Positions 24,733-34,397 are shown, counted from the stretch's first letter. The stretch is 64,000 bases of DNA from Bifidobacterium sp. ESL0763 (GCF_029433395.1 NZ_JAQTHW010000002.1:1302001-1366000), one strand, 5' to 3'. Translations and numbers: made by a program. The notes: generated by a model not told the origin, from the sequence alone.

Positions 24733-26112
24733 TCACAGCGAACGGGCGGACTTCATCACCATCTTCTCGGCGCTGAACACCAGCAGTCCGTCGCGCCCCA
24801 GCTCGTTGCCATAGCCGGAGGTCTTCACGCCGCCGAACGGCAGCTCGGGCATGCTGCCGGTGGTGTTGTTGACGTAGACCGAGCCGGTGTCGATCTGTGC
24901 GGCGACGCGGGCGCCGTGGTCGGGGTCGGCCGACCAGACGGAACCGCCGAGGCCGTACGGGCTGTCGTTGGCCAGATCGATGGCCTCCTGCTCGCTATGC
25001 ACCTTGTAGACCGTGGCGACCGGTCCGAAGATCTCGTGGTCGTAGGCGGGGTTGCCCGGGGTGATGTCGGTGAGGATGATCGGCCGGACGAACTGGCCCG
25101 GCAGGTCGATTTCGGGGTACTGGTAGGCGACGGTGGCGCCGGCCTTGATGGCCTCGTCGATCTGCCCCAGCACCTTCTCCTTGGCGGCCTTGGTGCACAG
25201 CGGCGCGAACGTGGTGTCCGGGTCGAGCGGGTCGCCCGGCCGCACCTTGCTGAAGTAGTCGATCAGCGACTCCATGAACTCGTCGTAGACGCTGTCCATG
25301 ACGATGAAGCGCTTGGCCGCGATGCAGATCTGGCCGGCGTTCTGCAGACGGGCATCGGGGGCCACCTTGTTGACATCGTCCATGTTGGCGTCGCCGAGCA
25401 CGACGAAGGGATCCATGCCGCCGAGCTCCAGGGTGCTGGGCTTGATGGCCTTGCCCGCCTCCGCGGCGACGATGCTGCCTGCCGAGGCCGAGCCGGTGAG
25501 GGTGACGCCGCGCACGCGCGGGTCGTTGATGGCCTTGGCGACCTGGTCGTAGGTCAGGAACATATTGGTCAGCGCACCCTTCGGCACTCCGGCCTCGTTG
25601 ATGACGTCGCACAGCATCTGCGCGGTGGCGGGGGTGTTGGAGGCGTGCTTGAGAATCATGGTGTTGCCCAGCATGAACGCCGGCGCGAAGGGACGCATGA
25701 CCTGGTAGAACGGCGCGTTCCACGGCTCGACCGCCATGACGATGCCCATCGCCTGGTGCAGCACCTCGGCCTGCCCGGGGAACGAGGTCTCTACCGGGGT
25801 CGGCTTGAGCATCTCCTCGGCGTTGTCGGCGTACCAATCGGCGATCATCGCGGTGATCTCGAGCTCGCCCTTCGCCTCGACGACCAGCTTGCCCATCTCG
25901 GTGACGCAGGTCCTCACCAGCTCGTCGGCATGCTTGCGAATGTTGGCGGCCACAGCGTGCAGGATTGTGGCACGCTCGGCGATCGGCTGCTTCTTGGCGG
26001 CCTCGAAGGCCTGGTGGGCCTGGGCCAACGCGGTTTCCAGCTCCTCGTCGGTGGCGAATGGATAGGTCTTGACGAGTTCGTTGGTATAGGGATTGATTGT
26101 CTGATATGTCAT
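24733..26112 (-). CDS. gabD: NAD(P)-dependent succinate-semialdehyde dehydrogenase family protein
   Basis: An aldehyde dehydrogenase of 459-460 residues, closest in appearance to the short succinate-semialdehyde dehydrogenase group (GabD2 type). Active-site elements include EPWNAPFYQVMRP (about 128-140), LTGSASAG (about 205), LELGGMDPF with the general-base Glu (about 228), and NAGQICIAAKRF with the nucleophilic Cys (about 263). Two ATGs (26115, 26112) follow AAGGAGG; the second is better spaced. It stands alone, so a GABA or other semialdehyde role is not supported by neighbours. The family call is firm; the substrate is inferred. Confidence 0.85.
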   Translation of the reverse strand: MTYQTINPYTNELVKTYPFATDEELETALAQAHQAFEAAKKQPIAERATILHAVAANIRKHADELVRTCVTEMGKLVVEAKGELEITAMIADWYADNAEEMLKPTPVETSFPGQAEVLHQAMGIVMAVEPWNAPFYQVMRPFAPAFMLGNTMILKHASNTPATAQMLCDVINEAGVPKGALTNMFLTYDQVAKAINDPRVRGVTLTGSASAGSIVAAEAGKAIKPSTLELGGMDPFVVLGDANMDDVNKVAPDARLQNAGQICIAAKRFIVMDSVYDEFMESLIDYFSKVRPGDPLDPDTTFAPLCTKAAKEKVLGQIDEAIKAGATVAYQYPEIDLPGQFVRPIILTDITPGNPAYDHEIFGPVATVYKVHSEQEAIDLANDSPYGLGGSVWSADPDHGARVAAQIDTGSVYVNNTTGSMPELPFGGVKTSGYGNELGRDGLLVFSAEKMVMKSARSL

Positions 26113-26366
26113 CATTACCTCCTTGTAATTCTTACCATGCTACGCCATCGAGTCCGTCGATTCAGCGATTCTGATGAAATACATCAGTCTAAAATGTCAC
26201 ACTGGAGTAACGAACATTGCAGATCCGGCAGATAAAGCGGAGATCTTCATTAACGAAAGCGGTGTCGCTTGTCAAATTCTCGCTTCATAACCATGAATAT
26301 TTGGAGAAATCTTTAGTATTCTGGACACAATTCGACATATTGTAAAGTTGTTAGTACGATTGACGT

Positions 26367-27194
26367 ATGACAGCTAAAACTACAACAACAAGCGCAACGA
26401 CGCGCATAGGCGTGGTCGATGCGGACCCATGCGCCCTGAGCTACATCGGCAATCTGGTGCAGCATCTGCAGAACCTCGACGGCCACCGGTTCGACCTATG
26501 GCAGACGACCAAGCCGAAGAAGGTCCTGCACCATTGCAAGTTCGGCCTGCAACCCACCGACATCCTGGTGCTCGACATGCGACTCGCCGGGCTTGTCGAG
26601 GAGATCAAGCTCTACGCTCCCGGAACCGCCATCATCGGCACCTCCACCCATGTCGAGGACAGCCTGGAATTCCTGCGCAGCCCCGAGCTGGTCTACACCG
26701 TGGTCGACAAGTTCGACATCCGGCGGGAGCTTTCCAAGGCCATCCACAGCGTCTACCAGGACATGGCGTTGAAGGCCAAGCGCAGCCCGGCGCCGCCACC
26801 GAGCGAACCCGGAAACCAGCAGACGCCAAGCGCCGACCCGCAAACGCGGCATCGCCCCGCCGACGGCAAGGAAGCCGTGGGTTCATCGGCAACAGGCAAA
26901 ACGACGAGCGAGAAGAAGAAAAACCGCACTCAGACCGGCGGCTCCGTCGGCCTTCAGAGCCAGAAACTCAAAGCAAACCGGGCCTACCTGTCCTCGGTTC
27001 CGCTCTCCCCCAGCGAGAAGCGGATCATGACCCTGAGCCTCGCCAATTACAACCCGAGCGAGATCGCCTCCCAGCTCAAGATCGCCAGCAGCACCATCTA
27101 TTCGCACCGTCACACCATCAAGCTCAAGCTTCGCGCCCACTCGTGGGCCGAGGCCACGCACATCTACCGGCAACGACTGAACGGCACGGGCTGA
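26367..27194 (+). CDS. Orphan response regulator with LuxR-type HTH
   Basis: A 275-residue protein. Residues about 12-125 form a receiver domain: VVDADP at the acidic pocket, VLDMRLAG with the likely phosphoacceptor Asp (about 68), GTSTHVED, and VDKFD with the conserved Lys. A Pro/Ser/Lys-rich linker (about 135-205) follows. The C-terminal LuxR-type HTH is LSPSEKRIMTLSLANYNPSE and IASSTIYSHRHTIKLKL (about 216-258). No histidine kinase is adjacent. I see no ribosome site upstream of ATG 26367, so a leaderless transcript or a later start is possible. It is divergent from the aldehyde dehydrogenase gene. Confidence 0.8.
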   Translation: MTAKTTTTSATTRIGVVDADPCALSYIGNLVQHLQNLDGHRFDLWQTTKPKKVLHHCKFGLQPTDILVLDMRLAGLVEEIKLYAPGTAIIGTSTHVEDSLEFLRSPELVYTVVDKFDIRRELSKAIHSVYQDMALKAKRSPAPPPSEPGNQQTPSADPQTRHRPADGKEAVGSSATGKTTSEKKKNRTQTGGSVGLQSQKLKANRAYLSSVPLSPSEKRIMTLSLANYNPSEIASQLKIASSTIYSHRHTIKLKLRAHSWAEATHIYRQRLNGTG

Positions 27195-27231
27195 GCCCGC
27201 GGCGGTGTCGACAGCCGATCCGCCATTCGCT

Positions 27232-27272
27232 TGATGGCCGCATCCCGGGACCAATCCGGCATGCGGCCATCA
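27232..27272. terminator. Bidirectional terminator between the response regulator and def
   Basis: TGATGGCCGCAT (27232-27243) pairs perfectly with 27261-27272. Confidence 0.75.
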
Positions 27273-27303
27273 TCATTGCCATGACGAGCGGGAACAGGCG
27301 ACC

Positions 27304-28005
27304 TCAGCGCTGGCCTGGCGAAAGCTCGAAGCCAAGCTCGTCGGCGGCGGCCGTAGGCACCGGGTCCTCGCACCAATATTCCTCGAGGTTCTCGTCGGTG
27401 GCCAGCGATCGGATCTCGGCCTTGTCGATGTAGACCTCGCCGCTCAGGTGGTCCGTCTCGTGCTGGAAGATGCGCGCGGGCCAGCCGTGCAGGCGTTCCT
27501 CGTGCCTGTTGCCGTCCTCGTCCTGCCAACGGGCGACGATGTCGAGCCAGCGGCGGCGCACGGCCTGGTAGCCAGCGAAGCTCAGGCAGCCCTCGTAGAA
27601 GCTGCGTTGCTCGCTTCCGACAGGTTCGTAGGTGGGGTTGATGATGGCGTGGAACGGGAACTCCGCGACCTCACGTGGATCGTCGGCATCGTCGGCCGGA
27701 GCCTCGCCACCGTCTTCGTCGGCGACGCGCACATGGTCCTCAACCACCGCGATGCGCAGTCCGAGGCCGATCTGCGGGGCCGCGAGACCGACGCCCGGCG
27801 CCTCGAGCATGGTGATGCGCATGGCCTCGATGAGCTTGGCAAGCGTGCGTTTGCTCAGCTGGCCGCGGTATTCCTCGGCGTCCTGGCGCAGCACCGGCTT
27901 CCCCATCTGCATGATGGGTAGGATTTTCTCCTTGCCGCCGGTCTTGATCAGGCGCTCGACGGCGCGGTTGAGCCCGAGGTCCACCTTCGCGTTGCGTGAG
28001 AACAT
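27304..28005 (-). CDS. def: Peptide deformylase
   Basis: Def removes the N-formyl group from new proteins. The 233-residue protein has all three family motifs: GVGLAAPQIG (about 71-80), EGCLSF with a metal-binding Cys (about 138) and HETDHL with the HExxH metal site (about 181). It carries an acidic insertion (about 95-112) and a C-terminal extension, making it longer than minimal Def. Its ATG shares one base with the glmM stop (TGATG), so translation is coupled. Confidence 0.95.
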   Translation of the reverse strand: MFSRNAKVDLGLNRAVERLIKTGGKEKILPIMQMGKPVLRQDAEEYRGQLSKRTLAKLIEAMRITMLEAPGVGLAAPQIGLGLRIAVVEDHVRVADEDGGEAPADDADDPREVAEFPFHAIINPTYEPVGSEQRSFYEGCLSFAGYQAVRRRWLDIVARWQDEDGNRHEERLHGWPARIFQHETDHLSGEVYIDKAEIRSLATDENLEEYWCEDPVPTAAADELGFELSPGQR

Positions 28006-29393
28006 CAGATCGCCAACTCTTCGGCGACCACGCCGGCCAGGCGCTGGCAGACCTCGTCGGCCTGCTGCTGTGTCTCCGCCTCGACCATCACGCGCACCAG
28101 CGGCTCGGTGCCGGAGGGGCGCAGCAGCACGCGGCCGGTGGAGCCGAGCAGCTTCTCCTCGCGCGCCACGGCGTCCTGCACCTTGGCGTTGGTGGGCGCG
28201 GCCTTCTTGTCGACGCCGGGAACGTTGATGAGCTGCTGCGGCAGCTGCGGGAAGTCCGCGGCCAGTTGCTTCAGGGACTTGCCGGAATTGACCACCTCAC
28301 GGCACAGGGTCAGGGCGGTCAGGGTGCCGTCGCCGGTGGTGGCGAACTCGCGGTTGATGACGTGGCCGGACTGCTCGCCACCGAGCGAATAGTCGCCCTT
28401 GAGCATCTCCTCGAGCACATAGCGATCGCCGACGTTCGTCTCGACGGTGGCGATGCCCATGTCCTTGAGCGCCAGCTTCAGGCCGAGGTTGCTCATCACG
28501 GTGACCACGAGCGTGTCGTGGTTGAGCTTGCCCTCGCGCTTCTTGGCACGCGCGAGGATGCCCATCACCTGGTCGCCGTTGACCATGGTGCCGTCCTCGT
28601 CCACCGCCAGGCAGCGGTCGGCGTCGCCATCGAAGGCCACGCCCATCGTGGCGCCGGAGGCCTTCACCATCGCCTGCAGCTGCTCGGGATGGGTGGAGCC
28701 GGCCTTCTTGTTGATGTTGTAGCCATCGGGCGAGGCGTTGATCACCAGCACCTCGGCGCCCGCACGGCGCAACGCCTCGGGCGCGACCACGGAGGTGGCC
28801 CCGTTGGCGCAGTCGGCCACGATCTTCAGGCCCTTGAGCGGTTTGGGCTGGGTCTTGTCGGCGGCGATCGGCGCGATGGTGGAGACCAGATGGTTGATGT
28901 ACATGTTGGTGGCGGTGTTGGTGTCGTGGCTCACGCGGCCGACGCCGGCGCCGGTCGGACGGTCCCAGTCCTTGCCCAGCACCGCCTCGATCTCGTCTTC
29001 CTTGGTGTCAGGCAGTTTGAAGCCGCCGCGGGCGAAGAACTTGATGCCGTTGTCGGGCATGGGGTTGTGGGAGGCGGAGATGACCGCACCCATCTCGACG
29101 TTGAGCACGCTGGTCAGGTAGGCCACGCCGGGGGTCGGGATGATGCCGGCGTCGATGACGTCGAAGCCGCCGGCGCTCATGCCCGCCGCGAGCGCGGAGG
29201 CGAGGAAGTCGCCGGAGACGCGGGTGTCGCGCCCGATCAGTGCGCGGCGGCGGCCCTCCTTGTGCTCGTTCTGCGTGCCGGAGGAATCGCCCAGCACACG
29301 GACCGCCGCGTCGCCCAGGTCGAGCGCCAGCTTCGCCGTCAGGTCCCTGTTGGCCAATCCACGAACACCATCTGTTCCAAACATATTGGGCAT
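28005..29393 (-). CDS. glmM: Phosphoglucosamine mutase
   Basis: GlmM converts glucosamine-6-phosphate to glucosamine-1-phosphate for peptidoglycan synthesis. The 462-residue protein shows the family motifs: FGTDGVRG (about 5-12), the phosphoserine loop ISASHNPM (about 104-111), the metal loop DGDADR (about 250-255) and the phosphate-binding RPSGTEPLVRV near the C-terminus. The ATG at 29393 begins MPNMFGTDG; an ATG three codons on is another option. It is the first gene of a two-gene unit with def. Confidence 0.96.
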   Translation of the reverse strand: MPNMFGTDGVRGLANRDLTAKLALDLGDAAVRVLGDSSGTQNEHKEGRRRALIGRDTRVSGDFLASALAAGMSAGGFDVIDAGIIPTPGVAYLTSVLNVEMGAVISASHNPMPDNGIKFFARGGFKLPDTKEDEIEAVLGKDWDRPTGAGVGRVSHDTNTATNMYINHLVSTIAPIAADKTQPKPLKGLKIVADCANGATSVVAPEALRRAGAEVLVINASPDGYNINKKAGSTHPEQLQAMVKASGATMGVAFDGDADRCLAVDEDGTMVNGDQVMGILARAKKREGKLNHDTLVVTVMSNLGLKLALKDMGIATVETNVGDRYVLEEMLKGDYSLGGEQSGHVINREFATTGDGTLTALTLCREVVNSGKSLKQLAADFPQLPQQLINVPGVDKKAAPTNAKVQDAVAREEKLLGSTGRVLLRPSGTEPLVRVMVEAETQQQADEVCQRLAGVVAEELAI

Positions 29394-29566
29394 GCTGAGT
29401 CATCCTTCGTTTGCACACGAAAACATTTTGCTGGGACCCATCTTACTCAGCGCCCCACGCACCGCCCGCGCTCGCGCCAACACTGCCCCATTTCATCGCA
29501 TTTCGCCAATCACGGCCATCGGCATCCGGATCGATCGAGCACACATGCAAACGAACACACATAAGA

Positions 29567-29599
29567 AAACCCTGCCGGGACATTGCCTCGGCAGGGTTT
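29567..29599 (-). terminator. Terminator after pepN
   Basis: AAACCCTGCCG (29567-29577) pairs with 29589-29599. On the minus strand it lies 64 bp past the pepN stop and is followed by TTCTTAT. Confidence 0.85.
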
Positions 29600-29662
29600 C
29601 GTTTCGCTGTTCGAGCCAACGGCGCGAACCGGTTAGCCCAGCGCGTCAACGGCGCGAACGGG

Positions 29663-32275
29663 TTACTTCAGGGCGGCGTTGTAGGCGGCGACCTTCACGG
29701 CGCGGCGGGAGGACTCGACGTTGCCGATGATGATGTTGCGCAGGGCGCGTGCGGCGTCCTGGTGGGCATCGAGCCACCCGTCACCCAGACGAACCAGCTC
29801 GGCGGCGTCCGCGTGGGCCGGGTAGAGGTCGTTCAAAAGCGACTCGGCCATGTGGAAGGTGCGGTTCTCCCAGATCCAGTCGGCGGTCTCGAAGTACTTG
29901 GCGGCGTAGGGCTCGGCGAGCTTGCCGCCCAGGTTGCCGGAGAAGCCGAGAGCGGCGGCCTCGAGCTGCGAGTTGGTCAGGCTCAGGTCGCGGATGGAGG
30001 CGTCCCAGGCCCACGCCTTGGCCTCGGCACTCGGCACGGAGGCCTTGGCGCCGTAGGCAAACTCGCGGTTGTCAGTGGTGTCGCGGAGCTTCAGTTCCGC
30101 ATCGATCGCCTCGTTGTCCATCTCGCCGACGGCGGCGAGCGCCTTGGTGAGCGCCCAGCGCATGTTGTTGTCGATCTCGAGGCCCTTGAGCTTGAGCGCC
30201 CCGGAGAGCAGGCCCTTGACGTTGGAGATGAACGGGGCGTCGCCCTGCGCGCCATAGTCCAGGTAGGCGCTGACCAGCTGGAACTGCTCGTCGCTGCCGG
30301 CCTCGGCCTCGTTGGCCAGGTCCCACAGGCCCTCGGCCACATGCTGGCGCACGGCCTCGCGGCGGGCGGGCGCCACATATTGCGTGGCGGTGACCTTCAG
30401 GCAGCGCAGCGCGTAGCGGAAGGTGGTGGACTCATGCTCGGTGGAGAGCATCTTCAGGCTCAGGTCGAGGAAGCGCTCGGCCGGGAACTGCGCGTCGCGG
30501 GTCATGTCCCAGAAGGCCAGCCACACCACGGCGCGTGCCAGGGCGTCGTCGAACTCGAAGAGGTGCCCGGCGGCGAAGTCGCGCGACTTGGCGTCGAAGC
30601 GCAGCTTGGTGTAGGTCAGGTCGTCGTCGTTCAGGAGGATGAAGTCGGGACGGGCCTTGCCGGCGGCGTCGGCGGCCACGGTGGTCTCGCCGGTGACGTC
30701 GAGCTCGATGCGGTCGGTGCGCACGATCTTGCCGGTCGCCGCGTCGCGGTTGTAGAAGCCGATGCCCATGCGGTGCGCGCGCAGCACGGGGTGGTCGGCG
30801 GGCGCGGTCTGCGTCAGGGTCAGCGACTTGATGGTGCCGTCGCCGTTCTCCTCGACGTCGGCCGAGATGGTATTGATGCCGGATTCCTCGAGCCACTGCT
30901 TGCTCCAGGTCTTCAGGTCACGGCCGGACGCGGCCTCAAGCTCGACCAGCAAATCCTTCAACGTGGCGTTGTCGTACTGGTGCTTGTTCAAGTAGCTGTT
31001 GATGCCCTTGAAGAACTTGTCGCGGCCGACGTAGGCCACCAGCTGCTTCAGCACGGAGCCGCCCTTGGCGTAGGTGATGCCGTCGAAGTTGACCTCGGTG
31101 TCGTGCAGATCGTTGATCGGCGCTGTGATCGGGTGGGTGGTCGGCAGCTGGTCCTGGTTCAGGGCCCAGCTCTTCTCGCCGGAGGTGAAGGTGGCCCAGG
31201 AATCGGTCCAGTCGGTGGCCTCGGCGGTCGAAAGCGACGACATGAACTCGGCGAAGGACTCATTGAGCCACAGGTCGTTCCACCACTTCATCGTCACCAG
31301 ATCGCCGAACCACATGTGCGCCAGCTCGTGCAGGACGGTGACGACGCGGCGCTCGGCCAGCGCGTCGGTGACCTTGGAGCCGAAGACGTAGGAGTCGCGG
31401 ATGGTGACCATGCCGATGTTCTCCATGGCGCCGGCGTTGTATTCGGGCACGTAGATCTGGTCGTACTTGGCGTAGGGGTAGGGCACGCCCCAGGTCTTCG
31501 CGTAGAAGGCGAAGCCCTTCTTGGTGATGTCGAAGAGATAGTCGACGTCGTGGGCGAAATCGTCCTTCAGGGACTGGCGGCAGTACTGGGCCATGGTGAC
31601 GGTGCGGCCGTCCTCGTTGGCGTAGTCGGTGTGCCACTCGGCGTACGGGCCGGCGCAGATGGCGGTGAGGTAGGAGCTCATCTTGGGGGTGGTCTCGAAG
31701 GTCCAGCGCTTGGTGTGCTCGGCCGGGTGCGACTGCAGCGTGCCTTCCTCGGTCATCGCATCAAGCTCGGCCGTGGAGGCGACCGGCATGTTCGAGGTGA
31801 CCAGCCAGGAAGCGGGGGCGGTGACCTCGAAGTCGAAGGTGGCCTTGATGTCGGGCTGATCGAAGACGGCATAGACGCGGCGGGCGTCCGGCACCTCGAA
31901 CTGGGAGTAGAGGTAGACGTTGTCGTCGGCCGGGTCGACCGAGCGGTGCAGGCCCTCGCCCGTGGTGGAGTACTGGCAGGAGGAGACGACCTTCAGGACG
32001 TTGTGCTCTTTGAGGTTCGGCATCTCGATGCGGCTGTCAACGTAGTATTTGGCCGGATCGAGCGATTCGCCGTTGAGCTCGATGAGGCTGACCTCGTCGG
32101 CGATCAGGTCGGCGAAGCTGGAGGATCCGGCCTTCGCATCGAAGGTGATCGTGGTGACCGCGGGGAAGTTCTTCGGTCCCCGGGTCAGATCGAGGTCGAC
32201 GTGATAGCTGACCGGCCCGGTGATGATGGATTTGCGTTCCTCGGCTTCAACACGGGTGAGATTCGCTCCTGGCAT
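29663..32275 (-). CDS. pepN: Aminopeptidase N (M1 family)
   Basis: PepN is a zinc aminopeptidase that trims peptides from the N-terminus. The 870-residue protein starts at ATG 32275 (MPGANLTRVE), with AAAAGGAG upstream; a long upstream frame lacks support. The substrate motif GAMENIG lies near residue 283 and the zinc site HELAHMWF with WLNESFAE near 316-345. The C-terminal third is the helical ERAP1-like domain. It is the size of other actinobacterial PepN proteins. It is cytoplasmic (no signal peptide) and monocistronic, with a clear terminator. Confidence 0.96.
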   Translation of the reverse strand: MPGANLTRVEAEERKSIITGPVSYHVDLDLTRGPKNFPAVTTITFDAKAGSSSFADLIADEVSLIELNGESLDPAKYYVDSRIEMPNLKEHNVLKVVSSCQYSTTGEGLHRSVDPADDNVYLYSQFEVPDARRVYAVFDQPDIKATFDFEVTAPASWLVTSNMPVASTAELDAMTEEGTLQSHPAEHTKRWTFETTPKMSSYLTAICAGPYAEWHTDYANEDGRTVTMAQYCRQSLKDDFAHDVDYLFDITKKGFAFYAKTWGVPYPYAKYDQIYVPEYNAGAMENIGMVTIRDSYVFGSKVTDALAERRVVTVLHELAHMWFGDLVTMKWWNDLWLNESFAEFMSSLSTAEATDWTDSWATFTSGEKSWALNQDQLPTTHPITAPINDLHDTEVNFDGITYAKGGSVLKQLVAYVGRDKFFKGINSYLNKHQYDNATLKDLLVELEAASGRDLKTWSKQWLEESGINTISADVEENGDGTIKSLTLTQTAPADHPVLRAHRMGIGFYNRDAATGKIVRTDRIELDVTGETTVAADAAGKARPDFILLNDDDLTYTKLRFDAKSRDFAAGHLFEFDDALARAVVWLAFWDMTRDAQFPAERFLDLSLKMLSTEHESTTFRYALRCLKVTATQYVAPARREAVRQHVAEGLWDLANEAEAGSDEQFQLVSAYLDYGAQGDAPFISNVKGLLSGALKLKGLEIDNNMRWALTKALAAVGEMDNEAIDAELKLRDTTDNREFAYGAKASVPSAEAKAWAWDASIRDLSLTNSQLEAAALGFSGNLGGKLAEPYAAKYFETADWIWENRTFHMAESLLNDLYPAHADAAELVRLGDGWLDAHQDAARALRNIIIGNVESSRRAVKVAAYNAALK

Positions 32276-32477
32276 TTCGCTCCTTTTGAGATGGGGAAAT
32301 AAAGATATACCTCCATTATGCCAGCGGGAGCCGTCACCCCTCATTGCCAACAGCCGAATCGGGACCTCGTGTCCGGTTATCCTTCCACGGCCAGCCACGC
32401 CGTGGGGTGGCGGACGGGGCGGCCGGCGCATAATCTGGAATCGTCGTAATGGCGAGAGGGAAGCGGATGGCGCATCG

Positions 32478-32849
32478 ATGAACATCACGTATGAGCGCTC
32501 GGGATGCAAGCAGTTCTTCAAGAAGCACCGTGGCGACGAGAAGACGGTCAAGGCCCGCATCGAAAAGGCTTTGGCGACGCAGCTGGAGACCGGGATGTCG
32601 AAGGTCAAGCGGGCGGTCTCGGCGCGGGTGGGCGGCCAGTGCGTCTACGAGTGCCGCATCAACCTCAGGCGCACCGGCTCGGCGCGCGTCGCCTTCGTCG
32701 TGCGCAATCCGGAGACCACGGGTGCCAGCCAAGGCGGCAACGGGCAGGGAGCCGACATCGACGTGCTGTTCATCTCCCCGGTGCTGCAGAAGGACGAGTT
32801 CACCCGCATGCTCGAACGCGACCTGAAGGAGGCCGGACTATGCGATTGA
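32478..32849 (+). CDS. Small protein, possible RelE-like toxin
   Basis: A 123-residue protein. The strand pattern of CVYECRINL, ARVAFVVRN and IDVLFISPVLQKDEF after two basic N-terminal helices looks like a RelE/ParE-fold toxin, with a Gly-rich insertion before the last strand. I do not recognise a specific family. The start is ATG 32478, with a weak upstream AGGGAAG. It overlaps the next gene by 10 bp, a layout common in toxin-antitoxin pairs. The alternative is a conserved hypothetical pair without toxin activity. Confidence 0.5.
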   Translation: MNITYERSGCKQFFKKHRGDEKTVKARIEKALATQLETGMSKVKRAVSARVGGQCVYECRINLRRTGSARVAFVVRNPETTGASQGGNGQGADIDVLFISPVLQKDEFTRMLERDLKEAGLCD

Positions 32850-33124
32850 TTCCCGTCAAGCAGGCACTGAGCATGATGGAGAACGCGACGCCGGCGAAAT
32901 CGCAATACCGCAGGATCACCTTCCTGACCGCCAAGAAGGACCGTTCGCTGTGCCTCGAGCACGACGAGCACGGCCTGGTGCTGCATGAGCAGGGCTACCG
33001 CGACGAGAGCACGGCGTTCACCTCCGACAAGCACGACGCCCACGAATGCAAGCACGCCATCAAGCAGGCGTTCAAGCGCGAGTTCCCCCGCAGCCACAAG
33101 GTCTACTGCGCCACGGTGAAATAG
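32840..33124 (+). CDS. Small partner protein, possible antitoxin
   Basis: A 94-residue protein that overlaps the preceding gene by 10 bp, with GGAGG upstream of ATG 32840. It starts MRLIPVKQAL and has many His, Lys and Asp residues (LCLEHDEHGLVLHEQGY). I see no recognisable DNA-binding domain and recognise no family. Its tight coupling to the RelE-like gene suggests they act together. It ends near a long terminator hairpin. Confidence 0.55.
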   Translation: MRLIPVKQALSMMENATPAKSQYRRITFLTAKKDRSLCLEHDEHGLVLHEQGYRDESTAFTSDKHDAHECKHAIKQAFKREFPRSHKVYCATVK

Positions 33125-33361
33125 CGATCCGACGGGTTAATGGCAGTCAAGAAACCTTGAGAAGATTTGAAAGACCGACACCGCTATGATAAGTTCGAAA
33201 CATCGGTTGAGGCCGGTTCACTTCGAGGTATTTGCCCGGGTTCCAAAGCTTTGCCCCGTTGGGCCTCATCGATGAGGCGTCTATTCGTAGACTTCCTGAT
33301 TATTACACGATTTGTGCGGGTCTCCGGCTTCGGCTGGCGGCCCGCATAAGTTTTTACGGCG

Positions 33362-33401
33362 AAGGGCGGCAGCCACCGGCATTCCAGTGGCTGCCGCCCT
33401 T
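33362..33401. terminator. Bidirectional terminator before the PAP2 gene
   Basis: AAGGGCGGCAGCCAC (33362-33376) pairs perfectly with 33387-33401, a 15-bp stem between convergent units. Confidence 0.85.
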
Positions 33402-33422
33402 GAGCGATTGCGCGTTAAAGAA

Positions 33423-34265
33423 TCACCTATTCCCATATTCCTGCGGATAACGCCTGGCAAGCTGTGCGACCAGCAGATGGCGCGCGAGCCAGAGGGCGAG
33501 GAAAATCAGCGAGAAGCCGACGGTGACGTCGGAGAGGAAGTGGGCGCCCTGCATCATGCGGCTGACCATGACGACGAGCGCGTAGGCCAGGGCGACGGCG
33601 TAGACCACGCCCTCATGGCGATGGCTGCGGGGTCCCGCCAGCGCGAGCAGGCTCAGCGAGAGCGTGGACCCGGCGAACAGGGAGTGGCCCGAGGGGAACG
33701 ACTTGATGTCGTCGGCGGCAGCGACGGCGGCGCGGAAACGCTTGCCGTTGGGGTGGTACCACGGGGTGAACAGGCCGGTGTCGCCCTGCATCGCACGGAA
33801 GCGCACGCGGCCCCAGGCGATCTTGGCGACCTCCAGCACCGCCATCGAGCAGATGAAGACGGCGACGATCGCGATGCCGGCCATGCGGTAGCGCCACCGC
33901 AGCTCCTGCGGGATCCGGCGGACGATGCAGGCGATGAGCACGGCGGCGATGACGCCGTAGGCCGCGCCGAAAAGACGGCAGTATTTGTAGCACAGCGCCA
34001 GCGCCACGAGCGTGCCGCCCAGGTAGACGAGCCCGGCGAGCAGCAGCCACGAGAGCCGCTCGCGGCCAAACTCGCAGGTCCAGAACACCAGCGCCGCACC
34101 GATCATCAGCACGGTCGCGCCGATGACCGGTGCCAGGCGTTCGAAGAAGGCCGAGAAGCCGTTGCCGGGCAGGTAGAGCGCCTGGTCGATGCGCAGGTCG
34201 GCGAAGGTGCCGACGACCAGCAGCACCAAGGCGCCGATGGCGGTGGCGGGAAATACTTTTTTCAT
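33423..34265 (-). CDS. PAP2-family membrane phosphatase
   Basis: A 280-residue integral membrane phosphatase of the PAP2 family, acting on lipid phosphates such as phosphatidate or undecaprenyl pyrophosphate. It has about six hydrophobic segments. The three active-site motifs are present: KIAWGRVRFR (about 149), SFPSGHSLF (about 190) and SRMMQGAHFLSD with the catalytic His (about 233). The start at ATG 34265 (MKKVFPAT) follows AAGGAACG; a longer frame has no ribosome site. Confidence 0.88.
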   Translation of the reverse strand: MKKVFPATAIGALVLLVVGTFADLRIDQALYLPGNGFSAFFERLAPVIGATVLMIGAALVFWTCEFGRERLSWLLLAGLVYLGGTLVALALCYKYCRLFGAAYGVIAAVLIACIVRRIPQELRWRYRMAGIAIVAVFICSMAVLEVAKIAWGRVRFRAMQGDTGLFTPWYHPNGKRFRAAVAAADDIKSFPSGHSLFAGSTLSLSLLALAGPRSHRHEGVVYAVALAYALVVMVSRMMQGAHFLSDVTVGFSLIFLALWLARHLLVAQLARRYPQEYGNR

Positions 34266-34290
34266 GGGCTCGTTCCTTGTGATTGACAAA

Positions 34291-34321
34291 TTCCCCGGCA
34301 GGCATGGAACCTACCGGGGAA
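34291..34321 (-). terminator. Terminator after rnj
   Basis: TTCCCCGGCAGG (34291-34302) pairs with 34310-34321 with one mismatch. On the minus strand it follows the RNase J gene and precedes the PAP2 gene. Confidence 0.7.
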
Positions 34322-34397
34322 ATCATATACCATCACGCTCGGAACCGAGGTCCGGAGCGGGACGTCTCAGCGCACATCAGCGCCAATCGGCAGCGCC

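Noticed and set aside
29411..32302. 963-codon plus-strand frame opposite pepN
   Set aside because: pepN has clear motifs and a ribosome site on the minus strand; the opposite frame is a composition artefact.
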